Shown here one piece after another: positions 31,557 through 40,815 of a DNA stretch of 64,000 bases. Where the stretch lies: contig NZ_CP042434.1 of NCBI RefSeq assembly GCF_007971385.1, positions 2,728,001 through 2,792,000 of the forward strand, written 5' to 3'. Numbering within the stretch: position 1 is the first letter of the stretch; each line of letters starts with the position of its first letter. Origin of the DNA: Arachidicoccus ginsenosidivorans (GTDB taxonomy: Bacteria; Bacteroidota; Bacteroidia; Chitinophagales; Chitinophagaceae). Made by a program: the position numbers and the translations under genes. The notes below the pieces were generated by a model that was given only the letters and a program-made list of their open reading frames with translations, did not search any database and was not told where the DNA came from.

Positions 31557-32042
31557 TCAGGGTTTAATAACAGACCAGCCTTCTGCTTGACGCAGGATTA
31601 GTTCGCCATTGCCACTGGGTACAAGACCTACAAAGTCAAAGATCTGATCGCGACTCATATTTTTTTCCTTTAACGTATTGGCACATTGGACGACAATTAC
31701 CCCTTTTTCGATCAACGTTTTTAACTGGCTTTCATAAGGGCTTGTTTTTAGATAAGTGGCAACTCCGTCAGAAAAGGCCACGAGTTCGACTTCCAATTTC
31801 CCTTTTAATCGGGGATCTTTTAAGGCATTGCTGATATTGCGCAGCGTCTTATTAATGACGTAAGGATCGTTTACATCAATCATATATATTGCTTTATAAG
31901 CATCTTTTTGTGCTACGGCGCCAGTAAAATCTCTGTTTTGCTGTAGCTTTTTAGAAATAGCTTGCGCATTAGATGCCTGTAAAGTGGCCGACAGGATCAA
32001 TACTGTAAAAAGTGTTCGGCTGATCGTGGAAAGTTTTTTCAT
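31557..32042 (-). CDS. secreted DsrE-like protein
   Basis: 161-residue protein with signal peptide (to about ATLQASNAQA) and a DsrE/F-type Rossmann-like domain: YKAIYMIDVNDPYVINKTLRNISNAL, KLEVELVAFSDGVATYL, LKTLIEKGVIVVQCANTLKEKNMSRDQI and FVGLVPSGNGELILRQAEGWSVIKP. The cysteine in VVQCANTL is the position often conserved in periplasmic DsrE-like proteins. Family members handle or sense sulfur compounds; the exact role here is unknown. It lies 61 bases behind the cytochrome gene and 69 bases before the binding-protein gene, all on the minus strand, suggesting one unit. Confidence 0.8.
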   Translation of the reverse strand: MKKLSTISRTLFTVLILSATLQASNAQAISKKLQQNRDFTGAVAQKDAYKAIYMIDVNDPYVINKTLRNISNALKDPRLKGKLEVELVAFSDGVATYLKTSPYESQLKTLIEKGVIVVQCANTLKEKNMSRDQIFDFVGLVPSGNGELILRQAEGWSVIKP

Positions 32043-32103
32043 TGTTTTTTGTTTTTATTTAGTTACTCAATTGTATTTATTGTGATGGGCAATATATTTT
32101 AAT

Positions 32104-33090
32104 TTATTTAGTTTTACGGAGCATTGCTTTATATGGGCCATATTTGTGCTGAAATGCAGCATAATGATCTGTATAAGGCCCATAAGGGTAATCCATTGGC
32201 TTTTTATTGAGATCCAGCCAATCCGCTTTTGCGTCATAGTGGGGTCTGGGTTGACTATTGACAAAGGCGCCCACATTCCAGGCCTGCTCAATCGTCAGAT
32301 CGGGATGGTGATAATTGGTGCCATAAGGCATATTGTTAAAGACAAATGCTGCGATTTTTGTGAGCCGGAACATCCCTGCGCCATCATTATAACTTTGCTT
32401 TCCCCAAAGGGGCGGATAAGTGTAGCCATTCCCAGAAGGATCTAACTGACCCTGACCGTCTCTGCCATGACAGATTTGACATTTGGCGATAAATACCTGT
32501 TTGCCCGAACTGACATTAGCGGCAGTATCCATAAAAGGAATGGTTTTTACCTGGGTGCCTCCTTTTATATAACCTTTAGGTATATCCTTATCCAGCCACT
32601 CAATATAGGCATAGATTGCCCGCATTTCTTTGGAAGTGCTTTGCAGCGGTTGACCATTCATGCTTCTGACCATACAGTCATTTATCCGGTCTTGCAACGT
32701 CTGGACCTTATCGTTTCTGGCCCGATACATAGGATAAGTTGCAAATACTTTTCCAAAATTGTAAGCAAAAGGCCGGGTACCAGCATCTAAATGGCAGTTT
32801 TGACAATTCAGGCCATTGGCTATTTGGGCCACTTTTCCGTGCGGTCCCAAATAATAAGCGGTATTTTGAATAAGTTCATACCCGTAATAGATTAATGGAC
32901 CATTTTTTTTGCTGTAATATGGAATCTGCGTGGGCGCGGGACCGCGCCAGACAGTATCATCGGGCGATGCACTAAAATGCTGTTTGACTTGGTCCAGTTG
33001 TGTGCTTTGTTTTTTTACTGTCCGCCAGCCATTAATCAGCATACACGCGACCAGTGCGCTTATCGCAATAATAAGCCAGTTTGCTTTCAT
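32104..33090 (-). CDS. TsdA-like dihaem cytochrome c
   Basis: 328-residue membrane-anchored or exported dihaem cytochrome (hydrophobic segment at residues 4-20). Haem motifs are CQNCH (96-100) and CQICH (204-208). Between them lie TYPMYRARNDKVQTLQDRIN, C139 and RSMNGQPL; this pattern recalls thiosulfate dehydrogenase TsdA, where a cysteine after the first haem site is its axial ligand, so C139 is the candidate. M254 in NNMPYG is the likely ligand of the second haem. Proposed role: oxidising thiosulfate to tetrathionate or a related sulfur reaction in the periplasm. It leads an operon with a DsrE-like protein and a ModA-like binding protein. Assignment rests on motifs, so related dihaem cytochromes remain possible. 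Confidence 0.78.
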   Translation of the reverse strand: MKANWLIIAISALVACMLINGWRTVKKQSTQLDQVKQHFSASPDDTVWRGPAPTQIPYYSKKNGPLIYYGYELIQNTAYYLGPHGKVAQIANGLNCQNCHLDAGTRPFAYNFGKVFATYPMYRARNDKVQTLQDRINDCMVRSMNGQPLQSTSKEMRAIYAYIEWLDKDIPKGYIKGGTQVKTIPFMDTAANVSSGKQVFIAKCQICHGRDGQGQLDPSGNGYTYPPLWGKQSYNDGAGMFRLTKIAAFVFNNMPYGTNYHHPDLTIEQAWNVGAFVNSQPRPHYDAKADWLDLNKKPMDYPYGPYTDHYAAFQHKYGPYKAMLRKTK

Positions 33091-33477
33091 AAGAAATGAT
33101 GCCTTTTCAGATATCGGCCTGAAGGAGATTCAGGTAGATTAATCGATCAAGGACTTGTTTAGTTATTAATTGTACTGTTGCAAAGTTGCTGGATAGCTCA
33201 ATAGATAATGGCCGTGCTCCTGCAAACATTGATTTGGCAAATTTACCGGTATGAAGCTATAAAGCGCTATTGAAATAAGTAATGCACAATAACTTTTGGT
33301 TATAGAATCAAACTGCTATGGCCTATTTGGAAGGAGGAGGTTAGCAAAGTAAAGACAAAGGTTTTATTAATGCTAGTAGTACCACAATGGACCTTTAAGA
33401 CCATAATTCTGTCATATTTTGTTTATATCCCTCTCAGTTTTAAATCAACTTGCAGTAAAAATTGCTATCTTCATTTT
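33091..33477. other. divergent intergenic region with CCTGAA-N5-TTCAGG
   Basis: 387 bases between the cytochrome gene (-) and the ABC permease gene (+). The one distinct feature is a perfect inverted repeat CCTGAA (33118-33123) and TTCAGG (33129-33134), 28 bases upstream of the cytochrome start, a possible operator for the sulfur-related unit. In-frame codons upstream of 33478 look non-coding. No RNA gene seen. Confidence 0.4.
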
Positions 33478-34572
33478 ATGGAAGGCAATTCAGGAGCGGT
33501 TAGGCAGATGCTCGGGCGCTTATTTAAAAATAAAGGAGCCATATTTGGGCTGGTAGTTATCCTGGCTGCTATTTTTATAGCCGTGTTTGCCTATTTTCTA
33601 GCCCCCGACGGTTCTCCTGATGCCAACAGAATGATCCCTGCCATTGCCAATAAAAAGCCGCAGTTTCAAATGTCCTTTATTAAGGTAAAGACGAGTAAAC
33701 AGCCAGTCAGTACGGGCTTTTTTAGGCAGCTCTTAAATGGCAAACCAGACAGCTATAAGTATATCCCTATTTCTTCAGTGAATGTGCAAGGCGATACGTA
33801 TTATGTAGAGGAATTTATTGACGAGGATGTTAGTCGGGAAGCTTTTTATAATCAAGATGACTTAGCCCCGCAGCCCATTGTGCAACTCACTTTTTGGCTA
33901 GGTACCGATAAATTTGGCAGAGATATTCTCAGTAGATTAATATTGGGTACCAGAGTCAGTCTGGCAGTTGGGCTTGTGGCTGTTTTGCTTTCGCTTACCG
34001 TTGGTATTTTCCTTGGGGCAGTTGCTGGTTATTTTGGCGGTAAAACAGATAATGCGATTATGTGGCTGATTAATGTTGTATGGTCCATCCCGACTTTATT
34101 ATTAGTTTTTGCTTTGACGCTGGCACTCGGAAAGGGCTTCTGGCAGGTCTTTATTGCCGTGGGGCTTTCTCTTTGGGTCAGTGTGGCAAGGCTTGTGCGG
34201 GGCCAGATCATGGCCATGAAATCCCTGGAATACATAGAAGCAGCTCAGGTACTCGGCTTTAGCAATAGCCGGATTATTATCAGGCATCTATTGCCCAATA
34301 TCATCGGCCCGGTCATGGTAATCGCTGCCAGCAATTTTGCTTCAGCCATCATCATAGAAGCAGGGTTAAGCTTTCTGGGACTAGGGGTTCAGCCGCCAAT
34401 GTCCAGCTGGGGCCTGATGATTAAGGAGAACTATAATTTTATAATTACCAGTAATCCTGCCCTGGCCTTAATCCCGGGAATTGCCATTATGCTATTGGTG
34501 CTGGCTTTTAATTTATTGGGTAATGGGCTAAGAGATGCCACGGACAGCTCAGCCATCACTACTGCCTCCTGA
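33478..34572 (+). CDS. ABC transporter permease, OppC/DppC type
   Basis: 364-residue inner-membrane permease. I choose ATG 33478 (MEGNSGAVRQMLGRLFKNKGAIFG), which matches the short cytosolic OppC N-terminus before the first membrane helix (residues about 20-42); the frame is open further upstream only through unusual codons. A periplasmic stretch of about 100 residues follows, then FWLGTDKFGRDILSRLILGTRVSLAVG, membrane helices and the EAA-type loop EAAQVLGFSNSRIIIRHLLPNIIGPV. It moves oligopeptides or similar solutes with an ATPase and an OppB-type partner, none of which is adjacent; scattered single OppC genes are seen in Bacteroidota. Confidence 0.9.
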   Translation: MEGNSGAVRQMLGRLFKNKGAIFGLVVILAAIFIAVFAYFLAPDGSPDANRMIPAIANKKPQFQMSFIKVKTSKQPVSTGFFRQLLNGKPDSYKYIPISSVNVQGDTYYVEEFIDEDVSREAFYNQDDLAPQPIVQLTFWLGTDKFGRDILSRLILGTRVSLAVGLVAVLLSLTVGIFLGAVAGYFGGKTDNAIMWLINVVWSIPTLLLVFALTLALGKGFWQVFIAVGLSLWVSVARLVRGQIMAMKSLEYIEAAQVLGFSNSRIIIRHLLPNIIGPVMVIAASNFASAIIIEAGLSFLGLGVQPPMSSWGLMIKENYNFIITSNPALALIPGIAIMLLVLAFNLLGNGLRDATDSSAITTAS

Positions 34573-34597
34573 TCTGTTTTTATTGATAATTTATGGT

Positions 34598-35674
34598 TTA
34601 TTTATGCGGTTTCGCTCTTTCGTATTGAATGGGATAATCTGCATTCCCATCCAGTTGCATCTGAGCGTGGAGTGGTAAATAAGGATCTCTAAGCAGGGCT
34701 CTTGCCATAAGAATAACATCCGCACTGCCTTCGTTTAAGATCGCTTCTGCCTGCAGCGCATCGGTAATCAGGCCAACTGCACCGGTTTTAATGCCCGCTT
34801 CTTTTTTTATTGCTGCTGCAAATGCTACTTGATAACCAGGACCCACCGGTATCTGAACGCCTGGGATCAACCCGCCTGTAGACGTATCAATTAATTCCAC
34901 GCCCTGTTGTTTTAAAATAGCGGAAAGCTGTACGGTTTCTGCTGCGGTCCATCCACCCTTTTGATCTGCCCAGTCGGTCGCAGAGAGTCTGACCCAAAGA
35001 CTTTGCTTAGCCGTAAGCTCCGACTTTACTGCCATTGTGACTTCCAGCAAAAAACGGATCCTGTTTTCAAAACTGCCGCCATATTCATCGGTTCTTTGAT
35101 TGCTTAAAGGAGAGAGAAACTGATGGATCAGATACCCATGGGCACCATGAATTTCAATAACATCAAATCCAGCCTCCCCGGCTCTTCTGGCGCCCTGAGC
35201 AAAGGCTTCGATTAATGCCTCTATCTGAGAGGACGATAGCGCCAGCGGCGCATCGTCCGTATCATTAAAAGGGATTGCAGATGGCGCCAGTGTTTTCCAG
35301 CCGCCAGTAGAAGGTGTCAATTGAGTCCTGCCCTTCCAGGGTGCCATCGTGCTGGCTTTTCTGCCAGCATGAGCCAACTGGACAGCGGCCAGTGCCCCTT
35401 GTTTATGTATAAAATCTGTAATCTGTTTTAATTTTTCAATGTGCCCATCCTGCCAGATGCCCAGATCCTCTGGAGAAATTCTGCCTTCAGGACTGACGGA
35501 TGTTGCTTCGGTAATAACCAGCGCGGCACCGCCGACAGCGCGACTACCAAGATGAACCAAATGCCAGTCATTGGCAAAACCATCTACAGCGCTATACTGG
35601 CACATCGCAGCCACCACCAGTCGGTTTTTAAGGGTCAGTCGTTCAAGGGTCAGGGGAGAAAATAAGGTTGACAT
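34598..35674 (-). CDS. namA: NamA/YqjM-type NADPH dehydrogenase (old yellow enzyme)
   Basis: FMN-dependent ene-reductase of 358 residues that reduces activated C=C bonds with NADPH. The start MSTLFSPLTLERLTLKNRL at 35674 is the family start; the frame runs on upstream without a good start. The YqjM-class marks are present: C25 and Y27 in MCQYSA (FMN redox tuning and substrate contact), and the substrate-binding histidines in IEIHGAHGYLIHQFLSP. SNQRTDEYGGSFENRIRFLLEV and a late VILMARALLRDPYLPLHA (phosphate binding) follow. It ends 25 bases from the convergent permease gene. Cytosolic; physiological substrate unknown, with detoxification of electrophiles the usual proposal. Confidence 0.92.
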   Translation of the reverse strand: MSTLFSPLTLERLTLKNRLVVAAMCQYSAVDGFANDWHLVHLGSRAVGGAALVITEATSVSPEGRISPEDLGIWQDGHIEKLKQITDFIHKQGALAAVQLAHAGRKASTMAPWKGRTQLTPSTGGWKTLAPSAIPFNDTDDAPLALSSSQIEALIEAFAQGARRAGEAGFDVIEIHGAHGYLIHQFLSPLSNQRTDEYGGSFENRIRFLLEVTMAVKSELTAKQSLWVRLSATDWADQKGGWTAAETVQLSAILKQQGVELIDTSTGGLIPGVQIPVGPGYQVAFAAAIKKEAGIKTGAVGLITDALQAEAILNEGSADVILMARALLRDPYLPLHAQMQLDGNADYPIQYERAKPHK

Positions 35675-35885
35675 AATATAATATATGTGTTTATTAAGTA
35701 ATGTATTAGAAATTTTGCCACCTAAACCGGCAGCGTAGTTCAAAAATAAGCATTTACACTTCGCTTAAGATAAAGGGAAAAGCCAAAATTTCAGTTGTGC
35801 AAGTGACAAGGAAGAAAGGAAGTAGCCTGAATCCAGGTGCCTGGCTATAATTTTTAAAGATCTGGGTTTAGGCTATCTTTGCCAA

Positions 35886-37064
35886 ATGACAGCATCTAAC
35901 ATATCAGATAAGAACCAGAAACAAGGCCAGCCTGCACACAGTCCAGCAACTGATACGCATCTAAATGCAGCTGCAGCCGTGGCAGCAGATAATAGTCAAA
36001 ATGCAGACCAGGACGGGGATCAAGTGTCCGGTGCTGAAAATGATCAGGAGGATCTTTATGAGAAGAAAATTTATATCATTGACGGCGGCCAGCAACCGTT
36101 GCGCATTGATAAATGGATGCAGGCCCGTATTGAATATGCGACCCGTAGTAAGATTCAAAAGGGGATCGACGCCGGCTTTCTGACTGTCAATGGCAAACCG
36201 GTTAAAAGCAATTACAAAGTTCGCCCGGGCGATGAAGTCGTCTGGTTGCATTATACCAACCCTGAGTATTCAGAGATCAAGCCCGAGCCTTTAAATTTGG
36301 ATATCGTTTATGAGGATGATGCGGTAATGGTCATCAACAAGGCGCCCAATATGGTCGTCCACCCAGGGGTGGGCAATTATACAGGCACGCTGCTAAACGG
36401 AGTGGCCTACCATCTGTTACAACAAAACCCAGAGATCAACGATGAGTCGCTGCCCAGGTTCGGTCTGGTGCATAGAATTGATAAGAATACCACGGGTTTG
36501 ATTGTCCTTGCCAAAACCGCTGCGGCCGCTTCGCATCTGGCCCGGCAGTTTTTTGAACACACCGTTACCAGAAAATATGTAGCCGTCGTCTGGGGAGACC
36601 TGAAGGAAGAAGAAGGGACTGTTAATGCGCATATTGCCCGCCATGAAAGGATGCGTAAAATGTTCACTACTTATCCGGAAGGGGATAAGGGCAAGCATGC
36701 TATCACCCATTATAAAGCGTTGCAAAGGCTTAATTACGTTAGTGTTGTAGAGTGCATCCTAGAAACCGGTAGAACCCATCAGATCCGGGTTCATATGAAA
36801 TCTATCGGTCATACATTATTTAATGACCATGAATATGGGGGAGACCGGATCTTAAAAGGCACGATTTATACGAAGTATAAACAATTTGTGGATAATTGCT
36901 TTGAAATTTGTCCTCGATGCGCCCTGCATGCCAAAACCCTGGGTTTTGTACATCCGGTGACAGGGGAGCGGTTATTTTTTGATTCTCCATTGCCAGCAGA
37001 TATGACGGGGCTGATTGATAAATGGACCCGGTATATTCAGCACCGGCCTTTGGAAGAGTCGTAA
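35886..37064 (+). CDS. RluA/RluD-family pseudouridine synthase
   Basis: 392-residue rRNA-modifying enzyme. A low-complexity acidic and Gln/Asn-rich extension (residues 1-60) comes before an S4 RNA-binding domain (RIDKWMQARIEYATRSKIQKGIDAGFLTVNG, 73-103) and the catalytic domain with D199 in GLVHRIDKNTTGLIVLAKT. GRTHQIRVHMKSIGHTLFNDHEYGG and HAKTLGFVHPVTGE are also typical of the family. RluD acts on helix 69 of 23S rRNA, so that is the probable target, but other RluA-family sites cannot be excluded. The N-terminal extension is longer than usual and probably disordered. Monocistronic, in a region of alternating gene directions. Confidence 0.92.
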   Translation: MTASNISDKNQKQGQPAHSPATDTHLNAAAAVAADNSQNADQDGDQVSGAENDQEDLYEKKIYIIDGGQQPLRIDKWMQARIEYATRSKIQKGIDAGFLTVNGKPVKSNYKVRPGDEVVWLHYTNPEYSEIKPEPLNLDIVYEDDAVMVINKAPNMVVHPGVGNYTGTLLNGVAYHLLQQNPEINDESLPRFGLVHRIDKNTTGLIVLAKTAAAASHLARQFFEHTVTRKYVAVVWGDLKEEEGTVNAHIARHERMRKMFTTYPEGDKGKHAITHYKALQRLNYVSVVECILETGRTHQIRVHMKSIGHTLFNDHEYGGDRILKGTIYTKYKQFVDNCFEICPRCALHAKTLGFVHPVTGERLFFDSPLPADMTGLIDKWTRYIQHRPLEES

Positions 37065-37199
37065 AAGAAAAGACCTTTAGCCTTAATAAAGGGTGAAAAA
37101 TCTTGCAAATGAGGGCTGTTTTTTAAATTTTGGCGCTCAGAAAGGCCCCGTTTGCCAATTAAATTTTACATTGCAGGCTTATCTTAAAAAATTATCAGT

Positions 37200-37655
37200 A
37201 TGCAAACAGCAAAAAAAGGTGATAAAGTAAAAGTACATTATCACGGAAAGCTAACCGACGGAACCACTTTTGATAGTAGTGAAGGCCGTGCACCGCTGGA
37301 ATTCGAAGTAGGAAGTGGCCAGGTGATCCCGGGCTTTGACGAAGGGGTTACCGGATTACAAATAGGAGAAAAGAAAACTGTTAATATCCCGGCAGCACAG
37401 GCCTATGGCCCCGTGTCTGATGATCAGATCGTTGAATTTCCTAAAAGCCAGTTTCCAGCGGATATGACACCTGAAGTCGGTATGCCACTTCAGATGAGCA
37501 ATGACCAGGGACAGACTTTCCAGGTAGTGATCAAAGAAGTAAAAGAAGATTCAGTTGTACTGGATGCCAATCATCCTCTGGCAGGTAAAGATCTGGTTTT
37601 CGATATTGAACTGGTAGACATCGTTCCAGGTAAATCATCTATTATTATGCCTTAA
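37200..37655 (+). CDS. FKBP-type peptidyl-prolyl isomerase, SlyD-like
   Basis: 151-residue cytosolic prolyl isomerase and chaperone. The FKBP core is interrupted by an IF domain as in SlyD: first [53 protein letters not shown], then the inserted flap (about 70-125), then a closing [13 protein letters not shown]. No His-rich metal-binding tail is present, unlike Escherichia coli SlyD. A long hairpin between this gene and the converging thioredoxin-like gene (37851) can end both. Confidence 0.92.
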   Translation: MQTAKKGDKVKVHYHGKLTDGTTFDSSEGRAPLEFEVGSGQVIPGFDEGVTGLQIGEKKTVNIPAAQAYGPVSDDQIVEFPKSQFPADMTPEVGMPLQMSNDQGQTFQVVIKEVKEDSVVLDANHPLAGKDLVFDIELVDIVPGKSSIIMP

Positions 37656-37850
37656 GGTTTAGGTAGATAGAAACGGTTATCAGGAAATCAGGGTAAGTGA
37701 ATTAAATAAGGTGCGAAATATTGACATTGTAAAAATTTTCCAACGTTTTCCCCTGATAATCAATTACAAAATAAATAGTTAGTTACAAATCTTACAAAGG
37801 CTTTCAGTTCTTAATTTTTATTGATAGAACGTAGGCAATTGTATAAAATA

Positions 37851-37892
37851 AAAGGCAGCGGCTCATTTCTTTGTAGAAATACCGCTGCCTTT
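37851..37892. terminator. bidirectional terminator
   Basis: Outer 11-bp perfect stem 37851-37861 (AAAGGCAGCGG) with 37882-37892, plus an inner 6-bp stem (ATTTCT/AGAAAT) with a TTGT loop. On the minus strand it is followed by TTTTATTTTA, so it ends the TlpA-like gene; it also lies behind the FKBP gene on the plus strand. Confidence 0.88.
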
Positions 37893-37914
37893 CTATGTTT
37901 TTAGTTAACTGTCT

Positions 37915-39114
37915 TTATTTCAGGACTTCAGAGAGCTTGTTTTCCAGGTCTTCGCCCCTAAGGTTCTGAGCGATAATTTTCCCTGTTGGGTCTAATAAAA
38001 CATTAAAGGGAATGCCGCTAATCTGATAGGCGCCCACTGCGGCACTGCTCCAGTATTTTAGATCACTCATATGATTCCAGGTCAGGTGATCGTGCATAAT
38101 CGCCTTTGTCCAGGCTTCTTTATCCTTATCCAAAGAGACGCCAAGAATTGTAAAGTTCTTGTCTTTGAACTGATTGTAAGCTTTTACCACATTTGGATTT
38201 TCTGCCCGACAAGGACTACACCAACTGGCCCAAAAATCAACCAATAAGTATTTACCCTTAAAGTCACTGATTTTAATATCCTTACCGTCCGGGCTTTGCA
38301 TTTCAAGATCAGGAGCCTGTTTATTCATTAAGGGATAATTATTAGGGTTATTAGAAGCCAGGCTTACCTTAAGTTGACTGGTCAGTGCGGCTAGGGAGCC
38401 ATCTTCCGGGAACCTTTCACTGGCTTTTTGCGTAATAGGAAATAACGCCTCCGGCTGAATGGAACGGGGAGCCATAAGTTTCAGCACATAGAAAGCAGCA
38501 ACAGGAGAGGGTGTACTTGCTGTAAATTGCTCTATGTCCTTATTCATCTGGATGATTTGCTGATCCCTTTGCGTACCCAAAGCGTCTCTGATAGAATCAT
38601 CCTTTGCGGTGGGGGCGCTCAGCTTATGGTTGGCATCCAATGCCCTGAATGTCTCAACAATAGTAGAATCATCCTTTCTGTAGGTCGCTAAAAATTGATA
38701 TAGGCCACTTGTGGCAACAGACCCTTTAATCTCTGGGGTCATGGGGTGATCCCCATTGATATTTAAAGTGGCACTTGAAGCGTCATTGATAAATAAAAAG
38801 GGATAGCCTTCCGCGGGTTGGATAACAAAGAGGTGCTGTCCTTTAATTTTGGTTGTTTTGAAGCTGTAAGTACTGTCCTTAGTAACACTGACAGAGTCCA
38901 GCATGATCGGTGAACCGGTTGCAAAATTAATTTGCTTTAAATACACTTTGGCTGCTTTGGCGTGGGTAAGTTTTCCGGATACAGAAAAATCGCCACCTTT
39001 GACCCCTTCATGAGAACCTGTACCCTGTGCACAACTAGCCAGACAGATCAGACAAAAGAGACTACAGACAAAGCTTAAATTTCTATAATACATAAATGGT
39101 TTAGATTGATTCAA
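37915..39114 (-). CDS. TlpA-like thioredoxin lipoprotein with N-terminal DUF4369-type domain
   Basis: 399-residue lipoprotein (lipobox CLASC28). The N-terminal region (about 40-135, FSVSGKLTHAKAAKVYLKQINFATGSPIMLDSVSV) looks like the DUF4369 beta domain common in Bacteroidota; a helical linker follows; the C-terminal thioredoxin-like AhpC/TlpA domain holds W298-C299-S-P-C302 in FWASWCSPCRAE and the cis-Pro loop SGIPFNVLLDPTG. Likely role: thiol-disulfide reduction in the periplasm, for example in cytochrome c maturation or protection of exported proteins. An alternative start lies at residue 8 (MYYRNLS) and would give a shorter signal peptide. It is followed by a strong terminator. Confidence 0.88.
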   Translation of the reverse strand: MNQSKPFMYYRNLSFVCSLFCLICLASCAQGTGSHEGVKGGDFSVSGKLTHAKAAKVYLKQINFATGSPIMLDSVSVTKDSTYSFKTTKIKGQHLFVIQPAEGYPFLFINDASSATLNINGDHPMTPEIKGSVATSGLYQFLATYRKDDSTIVETFRALDANHKLSAPTAKDDSIRDALGTQRDQQIIQMNKDIEQFTASTPSPVAAFYVLKLMAPRSIQPEALFPITQKASERFPEDGSLAALTSQLKVSLASNNPNNYPLMNKQAPDLEMQSPDGKDIKISDFKGKYLLVDFWASWCSPCRAENPNVVKAYNQFKDKNFTILGVSLDKDKEAWTKAIMHDHLTWNHMSDLKYWSSAAVGAYQISGIPFNVLLDPTGKIIAQNLRGEDLENKLSEVLK

Positions 39115-39145
39115 AATAATTTTTACTTTTTTAATGATTTGGGGA

Positions 39146-39787
39146 CTAAGGCTTTAAAAATGGATTATGTTGCATTTCATGTTGGATAGAGGTTTTCGGC
39201 CCATGTCCCGGATAGACCTGCGTTTGCCCAGGCAAGTTGAACAATTTTTCCTTAATACTATGTAAAAGTTGCTGATGATTGCCGCCTGGTAAATCTGTCC
39301 GGCCTATGCTTTCATAAAATAAAGCGTCTCCACTTATTACAAAATCCTGTTGCTGGCAGTAAAATGCCAGACTGGCCGGGCTATGTCCCGGTACCAGGAT
39401 GGCCACCAACTCATCCTCATCTAAATGTATCCTGTCGCCTTCATGAATATATTGAAACGCACCTTCATAGGCTTCAAAATCAAGCCCATACTGATTTGCG
39501 ATTCCTGCACTGGCCTCATGCAAAGGCTCTTCGTCCGGGTGAATCTGAGGCGTCAGCTGATGCGCCGCAGCTACCCAGCTGTTGCCAAATACGTGATCCA
39601 GGTGGCAATGGGTGTTAAGCAGGCCCACTATATTAAGGCCTCTTCTTAAGATAAAATCCTTCATGGTCTGCACTTCAGCCGGAAAATAAGTGCCCGGATC
39701 TATGATCAGGGCATTGCCTTTTTCATTATAAAGCACATAGGTGTTTTCCTGGAACGGGTTAAAGGTAAATATTTCAATTGTAAACAT
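39146..39787 (-). CDS. MBL-fold metallohydrolase, GloB-like
   Basis: 213-residue metallo-beta-lactamase-fold hydrolase. The metal-binding motif is H60-C-H62-L-D64-H65, followed by the third His in VPGHSPASLAFYC, an Asp in VISGDALFYESIGRTDLPGG and the last His in VYPGHGPKTSI. The IGRTDLPGG segment is typical of the glyoxalase-II-like hydrolases (YcbL type) of bacteria. Probably hydrolyses hydroxyacyl-thioesters such as S-lactoylglutathione analogues. It sits between the TlpA-like gene (31 bases) and birA, all in the same direction. Confidence 0.9.
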   Translation of the reverse strand: MFTIEIFTFNPFQENTYVLYNEKGNALIIDPGTYFPAEVQTMKDFILRRGLNIVGLLNTHCHLDHVFGNSWVAAAHQLTPQIHPDEEPLHEASAGIANQYGLDFEAYEGAFQYIHEGDRIHLDEDELVAILVPGHSPASLAFYCQQQDFVISGDALFYESIGRTDLPGGNHQQLLHSIKEKLFNLPGQTQVYPGHGPKTSIQHEMQHNPFLKP

Positions 39788-39910
39788 AGGCTATTAACTA
39801 TTTGACTTCTTAACTACTTACTTATTATTTAATTGTATTATGTATATTATAATGTTTAATATTTTTTGCTTGGATTTTTCAGATGTAGCGGGACTAACCA
39901 AACAAATGCC

Positions 39911-40663
39911 CTATGCAGGCCTGCCATGATCAATTACCCAACTAATCTCCCCAAATTGAAAATAAGGCACCGGAGCTCCGATGATCCAGAGCCTTCCTTG
40001 AGCATCCACCATTTGAATGGTCACCTGCAAAAGCTGCTCCTTATAAATTACTTTTACGATCTGCTCCTTATTATAGAGGGCTTGATTATAAGCGGTTAAC
40101 AGTCCTTCAGGATCTCGCAGGAATTGCTGATAGCGCGTTTCCAAATAACCACATAATGTCTTAGTGGACTGTTCAATATCGTAGTTTTTGCCCGTAATTT
40201 GTCTAAGCGAAACAGCTTTTGTTTCCATTTCCCCTGAAAAAGCGCCCTGATTCATGTTTATGCCCATTCCGGCAACAGCCCACTGCCAGATTTGTCCTTT
40301 TATACTGTTTTCTATTAAAATACCAACTGCCTTTCTGTCTGACCAGTATATGTCATTCGGCCATTTTATCCGGGTTTTTTCTCCGGCAAAATGACTGAAA
40401 AAGTCATAAACGCCTAAAGAGATAGCCATACTGAGCTCAAAATTCCTTGTAAGTGAGACCCCCTTCATGTCTAAAACGACTGACAGGGCGATGTTCTGGC
40501 CCGGGGCGCCCTGCCAGGTGCGTCCCCGCTGACCTTTGCCGGCAGATTGAAACCTTGCCAGGACTGCGTGACCATGGTGTGCCAATCCATGTATGGCCAG
40601 ACCGGTGGCATAGTTGTTGGAACTCTCTACTTCGTTCAGAATCGTTAAGGGATTACCAATCAT
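39911..40663 (-). CDS. birA: biotin-[acetyl-CoA-carboxylase] ligase
   Basis: 250-residue biotin protein ligase of the short class without a DNA-binding domain. Activates biotin with ATP and attaches it to the carboxyl-carrier protein. Seen motifs: the nucleotide loop GKGQRGRTWQGAPGQNIALSVVLDM, RIKWPNDIYWSDRKAVGILIEN with the conserved KWPND, and AGMGINMNQG. Starts with ATG at 40663. It is divergent from rsfS across 152 bases. birA upstream of rsfS-ftsH is a standard order in this part of Bacteroidota. Confidence 0.94.
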   Translation of the reverse strand: MIGNPLTILNEVESSNNYATGLAIHGLAHHGHAVLARFQSAGKGQRGRTWQGAPGQNIALSVVLDMKGVSLTRNFELSMAISLGVYDFFSHFAGEKTRIKWPNDIYWSDRKAVGILIENSIKGQIWQWAVAGMGINMNQGAFSGEMETKAVSLRQITGKNYDIEQSTKTLCGYLETRYQQFLRDPEGLLTAYNQALYNKEQIVKVIYKEQLLQVTIQMVDAQGRLWIIGAPVPYFQFGEISWVIDHGRPA

Positions 40664-40815
40664 GGATTTTCAGTAAAATAAGCGAAAAGAATTACTATTT
40701 TTGCGAAGATAGGTCAATCAGCTCCGATTTCAGATAACAGGTAAAAGTTAAAATTCTGGTTAGCGAGTGGTGTTTAACCAATTTAAACTATTTTTAATTT
40801 AATCTAATTTTAATA

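Noticed and set aside
33370..33477. Longer N-terminus of the OppC-like permease
   Set aside because: The upstream in-frame codons show no resemblance to the family, and ATG 33478 gives the standard short cytosolic start.
37074..37092. Hairpin CCTTTA/TAAAGG behind the pseudouridine synthase gene
   Set aside because: Only six A/T-rich pairs with no clear T-run; too weak to call a terminator.
39364..39649. Plus-strand open frames over the MBL hydrolase gene
   Set aside because: They lie antisense to a well-supported gene and are rich in residues expected from its complement.
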